Positions 1 to 7,690 of a DNA stretch of 64,000 nucleotides are shown here, one piece after another (positions within the stretch are counted from its first letter, which is position 1; the number at the start of each line of letters is the position of its first letter). Source of the stretch: an uncultured Pseudomonadota bacterium (GTDB lineage: Bacteria > Bdellovibrionota_B > Oligoflexia > Oligoflexales > CAIYRB01); assembly GCA_903928445.1 (NCBI GenBank), contig CAIYRB010000145.1, positions 1 through 64,000 of the forward strand, given 5' to 3'. A model generated the notes under the pieces. The model made no database searches, was not told the origin of the DNA, and was given only the letters and a program-made list of their open reading frames with translations. A program made the translations under genes and the position numbers.

Positions 1-194
1 ACCCTAGCAGTCTCTGCACTCTGGTCCGCATTCGGGGCGGCACCAAGTTTGTGCAAGACGTCGGCAAGTAAGTAGCGTCGGTGTCCGCCAGCAGTTCGCA
101 GCTGAGGCGTGACCACGTTTGCTTTGTCCCAGCGACGAAGGTTCACGACAGACACTCCAATTGCGATAGCAAGTTCACCAATTGTGAGAAGCAT
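1..194 (-). CDS. N-terminus of IS607-type serine recombinase (TnpA-like), cut by window edge
   Basis: The reverse strand from an ATG at 194 reads MLLTIGELAIAIGVSV..LRRWDKANVV.P..RTAGGHRRY. This is the MerR-like helix-turn-helix that opens the serine recombinases of IS607-family elements (family knowledge: this head binds DNA ahead of the resolvase catalytic domain). An excellent Shine-Dalgarno (AAGGAGG, positions 206-200) lies 5 bases upstream and fixes the start. About 64 codons are visible and the frame is open to the window edge, so the catalytic serine domain cannot be seen. It lies outside the tRNA-bounded island. A stand-alone MerR-type regulator with the same head is the alternative. 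Confidence 0.65.
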   Translation of the reverse strand, partial: MLLTIGELAIAIGVSVVNLRRWDKANVVTPQLRTAGGHRRYLLADVLHKLGAAPNADQSAETAR

Positions 195-500
195 GGGGAC
201 CTCCTTGGTGGCTAAATAAAAATGAAATGTAGATCTTGATGATCAGGTTTGACTAGTCTTATTTATGGTTACTGCAAGCTGCTGTCAGCCCCAGTCGCTT
301 ATATCTTCGGAGGATGGCTGCAACGATGCTGATGAATCAATGACAGTTGGCCTGTGGCAGGCAGTATTCAAGTGGCATCAACAAGTCGTGAGCTGGCATC
401 GACGTTGCGCGTGGTCCGCTAACCGCGAGTTTCACATTTCTTACACATTGAGGGGGAGTTTGCTTGGCAGGGGATTTGAGCTCTGTCGGAACCCACTGAA
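195..500. other. Gene-free stretch left of the island
   Basis: About 300 bases between the recombinase start and the tRNA-derived repeat. The part next to 195-270 is AT-rich and probably holds the leftward promoter. An open frame crosses the stretch, but it has no ribosome site and no recognisable protein. I see nothing else I can name here. Confidence 0.4.
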
Positions 501-563
501 ATGGCGGAGAGAGTGGGATTCGAACCCACGTTAGGGATTAACCTAAACACGCTTTCCAAGCGT
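501..563. repeat. attL: 63-bp copy of the tRNA-Ser 3' part
   Basis: These 63 bases are identical to 11877-11939, which contain the 3' part of the tRNA-Ser gene from the anticodon region through CCA. The identity starts at ATGGCGG and stops abruptly at 563 (AACA follows, against GCGC at the right end). The 5' half of the tRNA is missing here, so this is a displaced 3' fragment, as left when a tyrosine integrase inserts DNA into a tRNA gene. It marks the left boundary of the island. Confidence 0.93.
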
Positions 564-678
564 AACAGTAGGTGTCGGTTAGACTGGCGATATCAGTGGT
601 TTACAATTTAAAACAGAAGGTTATGGCTCTGGCAGGTTTGCTCGTTTTTCGGGAGTTTTGCCGCTTCTTGCTGTGCTG

Positions 679-701
679 TGTTCACAAAATGTTCACAAGG
701 C
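679..701 (+). promoter_or_regulatory. Putative left arm-type integrase/excisionase site
   Basis: Two direct copies of TGTTCACA separated by AAA and followed by AGGC. The same 23-bp arrangement occurs at 11800-11822, differing only in the 3-base spacer (TTC there). The two copies lie 115 bases inside attL and 54 bases inside attR, in the same orientation, so in a circular molecule they would flank the 63-bp core. This is the layout expected of arm-type binding sites of a tyrosine integrase or its excisionase; the binding role is inferred. Confidence 0.6.
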
Positions 702-742
702 AACTTGAAGCCAGCTTGGCGGACCCCGCTGCTTTCCTGGTT

Positions 743-1012
743 GCTGACCTAGGCCGCGCTGGATTGGTGGCTGCCATAGAGCTCGGCATCACCTTTCACA
801 GCCCAGGCATACCTTTGCCTCAGAATTTATGAGGGCCGGCGGCACCATTTACAAGCTGCAGCAGTTCCTTGGCCCACTCAACGGCCAACCAGACTGACCA
901 GTATGCCCGCTTTGCGCCGGAGCTCGTGGCTGGAGCAACGGACCAAGTAAGCTTCACTGCACCCTCGGGAGGGGTCTTAGCTATGGCCCCTGAGGTTCGT
1001 GCCAAGTCGTGA
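743..1012 (+). pseudogene. Remnant of a second tyrosine recombinase, C-terminal part, frameshifted
   Basis: Reading through two frame changes gives the tail of a phage-type integrase. ITFHSP (788-805) stands for the usual TFHDLRHT; RHTFASEFMRAGGTIYKLQQ (about 811-870) and FLGHS follow. After a single extra C near 877 the frame continues as QYARFAPELVAGATDQVSF and stops at 1010-1012. The catalytic HxxR region, the LGHS histidine and the QYARF tyrosine are recognisable, but the frame is broken near 806 and near 877, and everything upstream of about 743 is lost. It differs from the intact integrase at 10683, so it records a different, older element. Confidence 0.75.
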
Positions 1013-1343
1013 TCCGCCCGAAAAGCCGCCCGATTGGGCGCTTAGGAGCTGCAAGTTACTGATAAACAGAGAGGAAGGCTGGTGGAGCGGCGGGAATCGA
1101 ATTTGAGATGCCAGACCCCAAAAAACATCAGTTGTGCCAGTTTTTAACAATCAGATCGAAAGCTTAGCCACCGCAATCCTGCACCCCTCGGTTGCCCCGG
1201 ATACCCCTAAATACCTCTAGGTGCTGTTCCACCAAAGTTCCCTCGCCTGCGGCCGCTCGGCAGGCAAAAGCGCTAGGGGGGAGGCTTGGCGTCAGTTAAC
1301 GGCAGCGACTGCTAGCGATAAGTGCTCACAGAGCTACTCGGCT
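1013..1343. other. Gene-free stretch with a tRNA/tmRNA-like 3' end at 1080-1101
   Basis: No convincing gene. At 1080-1101 the reverse strand reads TTCGATT-CCCGC-CGCTCC-A-CCA: T-loop, 3' half of T-stem, acceptor strand and CCA, as at the end of a tRNA or tmRNA. The opposite T-stem strand and the rest of a tRNA cannot be folded around it. It lies about 70 bases beyond the stop of the degraded integrase at 743-1012, where an attachment site would be expected, so I read it as a possible relic att site. The remaining sequence up to 1343 shows nothing I recognise. Confidence 0.35.
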
Positions 1344-1823
1344 CTATCCGTCTCCCAAGAGGGGGGCGTCATTCCGAGCGACAGATATTGTAACGGGTAC
1401 TTCTGGGACAGCTTGAGCAGGCCAATATTTAGGCCCTTTATCGCGCGCAATCGCAGCGAGCTTGGACCCTTTATTTTGCGTTTGACCGTTGGATAGGTTC
1501 CTGAAATCAACGACAGCGTGGGCCGGGTTGGATGGGAGCGGATTGGAGTAACTATCAAGACCAACTCCACTCGCCTCCCCGACAGTTACACCGTAAATAC
1601 CGGCTGATCTCAAGTTTAGCCCTGTAGTGAATAACTCAAAAGAAGCTTCCGCCGTAGTGAGGCTGCTTTGATCCACGGACAGCAAACTCAGATCTTTTCT
1701 AGTCGGTGTAAAAGCCTGACCGCTAACCCTTCCTTCTTGGATGAAGTTCGGATTAATTTGGCGATAAAGATCTTCTCCCGCCACTAAAAGCTTGGGCCCA
1801 AGCCCCATATTATCAGTGCTCAT
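1344..1823 (-). CDS. Unknown protein, second gene of a two-gene cargo module
   Basis: 159 residues, no signal peptide or membrane segment. The ATG overlaps the end of the upstream gene by 11 bases, so the pair is co-transcribed and probably translationally coupled. Visible conserved-looking stretches are YRQINPNFIQEGRVSGQAF, a PTRKDLSLLSVD segment and AGIYGVTVGE...HAVVDF. I recall similar small proteins (INPxFIQxGRxSxQAFxPTxKDxxxLSV) as uncharacterised proteins in many bacteria, from memory only. No catalytic motif is evident. The last 30 or so residues look less conserved. Its place at the edge of a satellite-like island, behind an oppositely reading replication block, suggests cargo such as defence or toxin-antitoxin, which is inference. 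Confidence 0.75.
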   Translation of the reverse strand: MSTDNMGLGPKLLVAGEDLYRQINPNFIQEGRVSGQAFTPTRKDLSLLSVDQSSLTTAEASFELFTTGLNLRSAGIYGVTVGEASGVGLDSYSNPLPSNPAHAVVDFRNLSNGQTQNKGSKLAAIARDKGPKYWPAQAVPEVPVTISVARNDAPLLGDG

Positions 1824-2964
1824 TACTACCCGGCGGATTCAAAAACTGTGTTAAAAACTCGATCACACCATTAACCAGGATCGGAACATCGCCTGAACAA
1901 GTATCTTCCATATACTTATCACTGGTTGTCTCAGACGCTCTGAGAAGAATTCGCTGTGCTTCCACATCGAACTGAGCCGCAACTTCCCAAGCGCCAATAG
2001 ACCATTCTGCTTGCAGTCCACCTTCAGTCGTCGGATAGATAAAGGGAGATGGCATGTTATTTTTGGTAACCAGCGATCGCAAAACTTCCCTGCTCCAACT
2101 TATCGCACCAGGAGAAACTGCCTGTCCCTCGTCACCATCAAGCCATCCAGCTTCCAGTCGCTGCAATTCGTCAAGCCGACTCTCAAACGGTGGGAGATCA
2201 GTGCTTAAGTTTTCCTCGTATATCGTCATGTGCTGAAGCTTTATAGGCCCTTCTATTTCTCCACTAACCGTATACTTGCCTATTCCAATTAACTTTACAT
2301 CAATATTTTCGTGGCTAAGAAGCGCTCTGCGTATCCCCAAGTTGAAGGGTTGGTCAAAGTTTCCATAGACCGAGCTCTCATCATCGAGTTTTATGGTAAA
2401 TGTATGATCTAATACGTCAGCTGCACGAATCTTACCCGACAGTATGCAAACATCATATCGTGGCGTCTCACCTTTAAGAGTTAGCAGCTTCAACCTTACT
2501 TCGCGATCAAGCTTAGGACCGGATGTTTTACCGGGCGATATAAGCTCGATTGCTTCCCCTTCCCGCAAGCTTTTGCCAAAACGATTAAAATGCAACAGCA
2601 GCGCTTTTGGAAATCCTTGCGGTAATGCCGTCGATGCTATGACTGAGGAAACGAGTTCTCGCGCCTCATCATACTCGTCAGGTTGTTCGACTTTTAATAG
2701 TGCTGCCTCGGTATCTCTGTCTCGTTTAAAAACGGGTACAGCGCTACCATCTAACAGGCCGGTCATCACCAGATTGTAGCGGCCGCCAAAACCCTTTGGA
2801 ACCCTATCTTTACCGTGCTTGCCGCAGTAAATGATCTTAGCCAGCTCAGAAACAAGATGAGTATAGGCCAATAAATCCGTAAAAAACTCGACCGGCATCT
2901 TGCCGCCAGCAAAGCGTTTGCCCTCTAACTTGGGTCTAACAAACTCATCAGATTGGTCTGCCAT
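1813..2964 (-). CDS. Unknown protein, first gene of a two-gene cargo module
   Basis: 383 residues, soluble, beginning MADQSDEFVRPKLEGKRF. No family I can name. The C-terminal third (about residues 265-345) carries LQRLEAGWLDGDEGQAVS, a short spacer, then PFIYPTTEGGLQAEW and WEVAAQFD. This stretch looks like a discrete domain I remember from other uncharacterised proteins. The N-terminal part contains FFTDLLAYTHLV. The gene ends inside the start of the 159-residue partner (stop of one within GAGCACTGATAA, ATG of the other just before), which argues for a fixed stoichiometric pair. An XRE repressor lies 234 bases upstream on the same strand. Function unknown. Confidence 0.8.
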   Translation of the reverse strand: MADQSDEFVRPKLEGKRFAGGKMPVEFFTDLLAYTHLVSELAKIIYCGKHGKDRVPKGFGGRYNLVMTGLLDGSAVPVFKRDRDTEAALLKVEQPDEYDEARELVSSVIASTALPQGFPKALLLHFNRFGKSLREGEAIELISPGKTSGPKLDREVRLKLLTLKGETPRYDVCILSGKIRAADVLDHTFTIKLDDESSVYGNFDQPFNLGIRRALLSHENIDVKLIGIGKYTVSGEIEGPIKLQHMTIYEENLSTDLPPFESRLDELQRLEAGWLDGDEGQAVSPGAISWSREVLRSLVTKNNMPSPFIYPTTEGGLQAEWSIGAWEVAAQFDVEAQRILLRASETTSDKYMEDTCSGDVPILVNGVIEFLTQFLNPPGSNEH

Positions 2965-3045
2965 AATCGCCTATAATCAAATGCCGTAAAGGTCGCTATG
3001 CCTGAAATTAGCGGTTGCGGATTCTAACCTTATTTCTTTCAATAG

Positions 3046-3213
3046 AAAAGACAAAAGCGCAGTAGTTTAGCCGCTTACGGAGACCAGCAAGCCGCACTTG
3101 AGTCTAGCAAGTACGCCAATGAATGCGGTGTAATATTGGTCGCCTACGACCTAGACGTTCGCAAAGCACTCGAAATGGCAGATATCTTGAATATTTCATC
3201 AGGGCAGCATTGA
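3046..3213 (+). pseudogene. Gene fragment, possibly toprim-like C-terminus
   Basis: An open stretch without a usable start runs from the stop at 3043-3045 to TGA at 3211-3213. It encodes SSLAAYGDQQAALES, KYANECG, VILVAYDLDVRKALEMADIL and a short tail. The hydrophobic strand followed by YDLD and an amphipathic helix recalls the DxD strand of toprim domains (primases, topoisomerases, OLD nucleases). Only about 50 residues survive, so this is a weak assignment. The end overlaps the last bases of the XRE gene on the other strand. Likely a relic of a replaced gene. Confidence 0.3.
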
Positions 3214-3504
3214 TCGAAATGACTGCAGGACCTTGATCGCTTGATCCAGTGCTTCGGCAGCTTTCTTTGACTGCTTAGGCAGTCCTTTTGAGGGGTCCAT
3301 TGTTAGGTCCGCCACGGTAACGCCTAACGCCTCAGCAATGGTCTCTAGGCTTTCAATCGTCAGATTCTGAGGCTGGTTTTCTGCACGGGATATGAAGCGG
3401 ATACTAAGTCCAGATGCCTCGCTCAGTTTTTCCTGGGACAATCCGGCTTGCATCCGGGCAGCCCTGATATTTCTCGCTACCATGTCACGGATGGATGTCG
3501 CCAT
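3199..3504 (-). CDS. XRE-family transcriptional repressor
   Basis: 101 residues with a classic Cro/C1-type helix-turn-helix over residues 8-67: IRAARMQAGLSQEKLSEASG, LSIRFISRAENQ and LTIESLETIAEALGV. The C-terminal 30 residues are a lysine- and leucine-rich helix that probably dimerises. The start is supported by AGAGGGGG upstream. It is read leftwards, toward the two-gene module, and diverges from the lipoprotein gene at 3745. A perfect palindrome in the shared upstream region (3584-3607) is the likely operator. In a satellite-like island it would be the candidate master repressor; alternatively it only controls the neighbouring module. Confidence 0.85.
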   Translation of the reverse strand: MATSIRDMVARNIRAARMQAGLSQEKLSEASGLSIRFISRAENQPQNLTIESLETIAEALGVTVADLTMDPSKGLPKQSKKAAEALDQAIKVLQSFRSMLP

Positions 3505-3583
3505 AGAAGACCCCCTCTGAGCCCTAAAAGTCTATTAGATTGCTTGGGGTTGCGTTAGACGACACGAATGACATGGTCTATTT

Positions 3584-3607
3584 CATATAGGACTATCGAC
3601 CTATATG
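3584..3607. promoter_or_regulatory. Palindromic operator candidate upstream of the XRE gene
   Basis: Perfect inverted repeat CATATAGG (3584-3591), 8-base spacer ACTATCGA, CCTATATG (3600-3607). It sits between the divergent XRE gene (start 3504) and the lipoprotein gene (start 3745). Two half-sites with an 8-base centre are typical of sites bound by a homodimeric helix-turn-helix repressor. Confidence 0.55.
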
Positions 3608-3744
3608 ACTCATTGGTAGACATGTATGCTAAAGTTTGGCTGCGGCTGACCGATGGCTACGCTAGTGCATATTTCTGGCCATCCACGAAACGTGGGGCCG
3701 AAAGATCCAAATTCCAACACTAGTTCGGCGGGAGGGGTACTGAT

Positions 3745-5049
3745 ATGAACCTGGTATGGCTGCTAATTGCGGGACTGTCCGTGCATGGCTGTGGTTCTCC
3801 GAAGTCCAAAGACAAGTCGGATCCGACTACGACGGGACCCGATTCTGGGACTGATGGCGTGACGAGCCCTAGCGATATAACAGCCGCGGGCATAACAGCG
3901 CTGGCCCCCAAAAAACTTGCTAATGAACAGGATGCTTTGCAGTCCTTGATTTCTTGGAGCTATAAGAATTGGGAAGCGCCTACCCCGAGCCAGACTTGCA
4001 TTAGGAGCAAGATCAAATTCGGTCCTGCGGGTTCTGACGGCTTTTCGTCGTCAGAAGACAAGGCCATCGATGCAAGCGATTGCTTCACCTCGGCAGACTT
4101 CGGCGGCGGACAGTTTAAGTTTTCCACCTACTTAATTGCAAAAGAGAAACTGATCATTAACGACGTGCCAATCGATCTATCGGGAAAATCACTAGCGGAC
4201 AAAGTAGCTTTACTAGCTGCTGACGATGTTAAGTCGTACACAGATGAGTTTTTTCAGCAGGGTCGTATCGTCGTATCCACCACGATTAACTCAGTATCAA
4301 CAAAATTGGAAAATCGACTCCTACGAGAGAATGGGCCTGGCGGGACATGCAAGATTAGCAAGGAGAAGGATGGTAAGCAGAAAAGCGGCCCATGTCGTAA
4401 TTATCAGGTATCAATACTGACCGACTCAACAAAAGCGCAGACAGTGGACGGGTTCGCCATTACCGATGGATCTACCCCATTAGAAGCCGATGGATTTAAA
4501 TCTCCTTGGTTCAACTCAGGGTCTTCCACTACGGTGACAATCAATAATTGGAAGGCCGCGATTACCTTTTTAGGTGCTGATATCGCTCCTAAAGTCACTT
4601 TGACCAGCGACACCGGCCAAAAGGTCGTGGGGCTCTCTATCTTTGGCAAATCGATGTTCGTGACAGACGAGTTATATAGCCTTAGCTGCAATATTAATTA
4701 TTTAGATTTCCTCGTGCGAAAGGAAAACACCACCTGCAAAGCAATCACGCACAAAGAGGACTTTAGCGGGGGCGGCTCGACCTGGAAGATAGCTTCCCCA
4801 GACGGGGCCGTGGCCATCAGCGCAGTCAATCCAACCAGCAGCCAAAAGCTAAAGATCGACGGCACCGATTATTTTTGCATGTTGTACTCAGGTAGCGGCA
4901 GCGTATTTGATTCGGCTGGTAAGCAGCAATGGTCACCCTCTCACTTAATAATCAGCAAGTCGGCCGCGACTAAACCTAGCGATCTAAAAACGGATGATGT
5001 CTTGTTAATTGCGACCAGCAGCCAGGATGTATGCCACGGCATCTATTGA
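3745..5049 (+). CDS. Predicted secreted lipoprotein, unknown
   Basis: 434 residues. The start has a strong ribosome site (GGGAGGGG) 7 bases upstream. A short signal sequence with a hydrophobic core ends in LSVHGCG, a somewhat atypical lipobox with the lipidated cysteine near residue 16. A low-complexity Ser/Thr/Asp-rich linker follows (SKDKSDPTTTGPDSGTDG). The mature part has at least six further cysteines, which fits an exported disulfide-containing protein. No family recognised. The gene stands alone in the middle of the island between two gene-poor stretches, so it is cargo (a moron-like gene) rather than replication machinery. A surface change such as phage exclusion is possible but unsupported by motif. 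Confidence 0.8.
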   Translation: MNLVWLLIAGLSVHGCGSPKSKDKSDPTTTGPDSGTDGVTSPSDITAAGITALAPKKLANEQDALQSLISWSYKNWEAPTPSQTCIRSKIKFGPAGSDGFSSSEDKAIDASDCFTSADFGGGQFKFSTYLIAKEKLIINDVPIDLSGKSLADKVALLAADDVKSYTDEFFQQGRIVVSTTINSVSTKLENRLLRENGPGGTCKISKEKDGKQKSGPCRNYQVSILTDSTKAQTVDGFAITDGSTPLEADGFKSPWFNSGSSTTVTINNWKAAITFLGADIAPKVTLTSDTGQKVVGLSIFGKSMFVTDELYSLSCNINYLDFLVRKENTTCKAITHKEDFSGGGSTWKIASPDGAVAISAVNPTSSQKLKIDGTDYFCMLYSGSGSVFDSAGKQQWSPSHLIISKSAATKPSDLKTDDVLLIATSSQDVCHGIY

Positions 5050-5367
5050 CCTCCTCAATGACCTCGGGTGCGCGCTTGGCCAATCAAGAACCCTTCAAGC
5101 AGACTCATGGAGCCTGCCTGCCAAGGGGCAGCTGAGTCTGAATCTCGGGAAGTAATCATACCTTTACCCCCGCGTTAGACTGGAATTCCTGTGCGCAAAT
5201 GGGCGCGTCACTGATGCCTCCCGGTGCCATTTGTAGAGAAGCATCGGAGCGAGATTGCACACGCAAATGTCTCGCCAGCCTCGTAGGGAGCATGGCATCC
5301 TAATTACGGATCACTTAGGCGAATAAAGGATCAGCCTAATGCCTTTAATGTCGTAGGGAGTTTGGCC
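5050..5367. other. Gene-free intergenic with repeated motifs
   Basis: About 320 bases before the terminase-like gene. TCGTAGGGAG occurs twice (5281-5290 and 5351-5360); the second copy supplies the ribosome site of the next gene. TTAGGC (5315-5320) and GCCTAA (5334-5339) form an inverted repeat around a 13-base centre, a possible operator. No gene seen. Confidence 0.4.
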
Positions 5368-6066
5368 ATGAGCGACGACACCAATGCGCCTCCCATTCGG
5401 AGGTATGGAAGGCCACGCAAGCCGGGGCGCCCTGGATATGACTGGGACGCCCTTTATATTGGTTGGCTGCACAGCGGAATGGACAAGAACGCCTTCTTAA
5501 AGGCACGTGGAGTAGCTTTTCGAGGCGGATCGGCATTGAAACACACAGCCCGGTGGATACGGGACCTTAATTTTGACCAATACCAAACGTTGATTGCCAA
5601 CCAAGGGGCAGAACTGAGAGAACCAACAAGTCCCGAGAAGCATGAGCCAATTCACGAGGCGCACCACTCGGAGGTCGATGATGCTTGCTGCTGGCAGCAG
5701 GTTATGGCCCGACGCTCTAGCCAAGGCATCAGCGATTGGCAGTCTGCTGACTCTGTTCGAACCCACATAGAGCTGATCTTGGAACAGGGTATGTCATGTC
5801 GGATTTGCGAGGATGGACAGGTCGGATTGAGCACTACACTTACCCCTCAAGAATTGCGCCAGCTTGCCAAGGCGCTGAGTGATGTCCAGCGGGTCCAGCG
5901 TATGGCCTTAGGACTAACGTCGGATGACGTAGGGAAAATCCCTCAAGGGGAGTGCCTCAGCGAGCCCCCTCAGGCTGTAGACGGCGAACATCGAAAGAAT
6001 ATGTTCATCGTGGAGCTCTCGCGTTCAGGGCGATTTATCCATGCGCGACCTAGAAGAGTTATCTGA
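5368..6066 (+). CDS. DNA-binding protein, possibly terminase small-subunit-like
   Basis: 232 residues from the ATG at 5368, chosen because GGGAG sits 7 bases upstream; a TTG two codons earlier is possible. The N-terminus has two GRP cores (RRYGRPRKPGRPGYDW) like AT-hooks. A predicted helix-turn-helix follows: WDALYIGWLHSGMDKNAF, LKARGV, then ALKHTARWIRDL. A later segment reads LTPQELRQLAKALSDVQRV-QRMALGL. The YDW...W layout with a late helical ALxxxQ segment resembles phage terminase small subunits and related DNA-binding proteins. In a satellite such a protein could redirect helper-phage packaging. The family call rests on remembered patterns; a site-specific regulator is an alternative. Confidence 0.7.
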   Translation: MSDDTNAPPIRRYGRPRKPGRPGYDWDALYIGWLHSGMDKNAFLKARGVAFRGGSALKHTARWIRDLNFDQYQTLIANQGAELREPTSPEKHEPIHEAHHSEVDDACCWQQVMARRSSQGISDWQSADSVRTHIELILEQGMSCRICEDGQVGLSTTLTPQELRQLAKALSDVQRVQRMALGLTSDDVGKIPQGECLSEPPQAVDGEHRKNMFIVELSRSGRFIHARPRRVI

Positions 6067-6236
6067 CGATGCAGCTTGGCTGTCATGACTGAGACTCAAC
6101 GATAGCGAGGACAATTCGTGCACATATTACCTGATTTTTCCTGAGTCGGTACTACCTACCTGCATGTGTATTCGAGGTGGAAAAGGGCAAGAATGGCCGT
6201 CTTGTTGTGGCCCGTTTCAGGGGAGCCTCTTAATGT

Positions 6237-7580
6237 CTATTCCTTGAGATTCGGGTGAATCAATATCTGTTGGATCGTACGCTCAGGCACACCTGCGCTC
6301 GACAGATCGGCTAGGTATTTCTTCGCCGCCCTTTGATGCCCGCTGCGAACTAGATCCCCAAATTTTACTTGCCTACTGTAGAGAAGCTCCAAGCGATCAA
6401 GGTCGTGCATCGTGAGATGATCTGTCACATCGTTTTTAGTTTGAAGCATTGTGGGTGGAGAGTTGCTAGTTTTAGACCTGTTTAAATCTTCTGAAGTGGC
6501 CATAATCACGCGACTTTGCGACTTGGATGCCGCTAAAGACACAATTTGTGCAAAGCAGTAGGCTAATCTCGTGCGGGCTACATTGATACTCACAAGCGCT
6601 TTAGATTTTGTGGCGCGTGTAGCAAGGGTCGCTGCGCGAATACTTAGCTCACTCTTGATATCATCGACGATAGCTCGCAACGGCATCCAAGCGGGATCCC
6701 CTACAAGGAGCTCTAACTCTATCGACCCTAGCCAATCAATGAGGTCGTAGCGGTGGACATTTTCAGATCGGGGGCGTCCAGGCTTCGCGCGACTAATGGC
6801 CTTAGGAGGCCAAATTGTTAAAGGTAATACATCTTCAAAGGCCTTGTTTGTTTCGATCCAGAATTGTCCAGTTCTAAACGAACGCGTTTCTAAAGGTGGG
6901 CAATAGTGCCCGTCTTCAGCCCCTCCTGCTCCGTATTGACCATAGCAATAGATATCTGAAATTGCTCGCGGAGACAGCCAGGCTACCTTGGATGCACGTC
7001 GGGCAATGTCTAAAATCCGAATCAGTCGCCTCTGCACGACTGCCTCGCTGATCAAAAAAAACGCACAATGTCGATTGATTCGTTCAATGTTTCGAATCTC
7101 TTTGCGTTTGATTCTGGCTATCGTGACCCATTCGGGATTTTCATATCCCAAATTAGCTTTGACTAAACATCCGAATAACCAGTTCAATAGCCACAAGCGA
7201 GCATGGCCATCACGTGTGGTGCGTTCGGGCAAGTTAGCTGCGAGCCACATCTGATAATGCTGGTGGGGAAGCGGTCGGTAGCTCTTTCTGAAGGTTAAAC
7301 CCGCGAGCTTCATCAGGATGCTTACAGAGTTCATCACATTGGAACCAGACGCTTCTTCTAACTGATCTAGTAGAGCCCCGGCCTCCTGCTGCAGAAAGAT
7401 GAGATTGTGCCCACTTCCACCGGATACTAGCGTGGACTCCAGATCGTCAGTTAATGGGAACACTTTCCGTGCGAGCAAACGTCCCCACGACAGAATGACC
7501 TCCCTTCGTTCGTCGTCTGTTTCGAGCTCTTGCCCCCTAAGCACTACAAACAAGGGGTCTATGTAATCATCTGTTATCAC
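6237..7580 (-). CDS. Unknown island protein
   Basis: 447 residues from a GTG at 7580. It is basic and mostly helical, without signal peptide, membrane segment or known catalytic motif. Visible features are an arginine/lysine-rich central part (IARIKRKEIRNIERINRHC), an AKPGRPR AT-hook-like core near residue 270, and a C-terminal segment YSRQVKFGDLVRSGHQ..AAKKYLADLSSAGVPERTIQQIL that could be a helix-turn-helix. It is the only long leftward gene in the right half of the island and diverges from the replication block starting at 7691. I do not recognise the family. A DNA-binding regulator or partition-like role is possible but speculative. Confidence 0.75.
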   Translation of the reverse strand: MITDDYIDPLFVVLRGQELETDDERREVILSWGRLLARKVFPLTDDLESTLVSGGSGHNLIFLQQEAGALLDQLEEASGSNVMNSVSILMKLAGLTFRKSYRPLPHQHYQMWLAANLPERTTRDGHARLWLLNWLFGCLVKANLGYENPEWVTIARIKRKEIRNIERINRHCAFFLISEAVVQRRLIRILDIARRASKVAWLSPRAISDIYCYGQYGAGGAEDGHYCPPLETRSFRTGQFWIETNKAFEDVLPLTIWPPKAISRAKPGRPRSENVHRYDLIDWLGSIELELLVGDPAWMPLRAIVDDIKSELSIRAATLATRATKSKALVSINVARTRLAYCFAQIVSLAASKSQSRVIMATSEDLNRSKTSNSPPTMLQTKNDVTDHLTMHDLDRLELLYSRQVKFGDLVRSGHQRAAKKYLADLSSAGVPERTIQQILIHPNLKE

Positions 7581-7690
7581 TATTGAATGCCTGAAAAGTC
7601 GCGCTATTGCTATTCGTAACCATTAGTCCGATTTGTCGGGTAGTGTGGCTCAAGTGTCTCACAATTGCCTCAATTAAAGGAGTAATGGCT

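Noticed and set aside
265-534. Open frame crossing the left att repeat
   Set aside because: No ribosome site, and it reads through the tRNA fragment; the protein has no recognisable features.
501-563. A second tRNA-Ser gene
   Set aside because: Only the 3' part is present; the sequence beyond 563 does not supply the D-arm or the 5' acceptor strand, so it is an attachment-site fragment.
572-832. 86-residue frame on the plus strand
   Set aside because: Its last part is the frameshifted integrase remnant, so it is not a gene in its own right.
1080-1180. A complete tRNA or tmRNA on the reverse strand
   Set aside because: The 22 bases at the end fit, but the matching T-stem strand and 5' acceptor strand cannot be found, so at most a relic.
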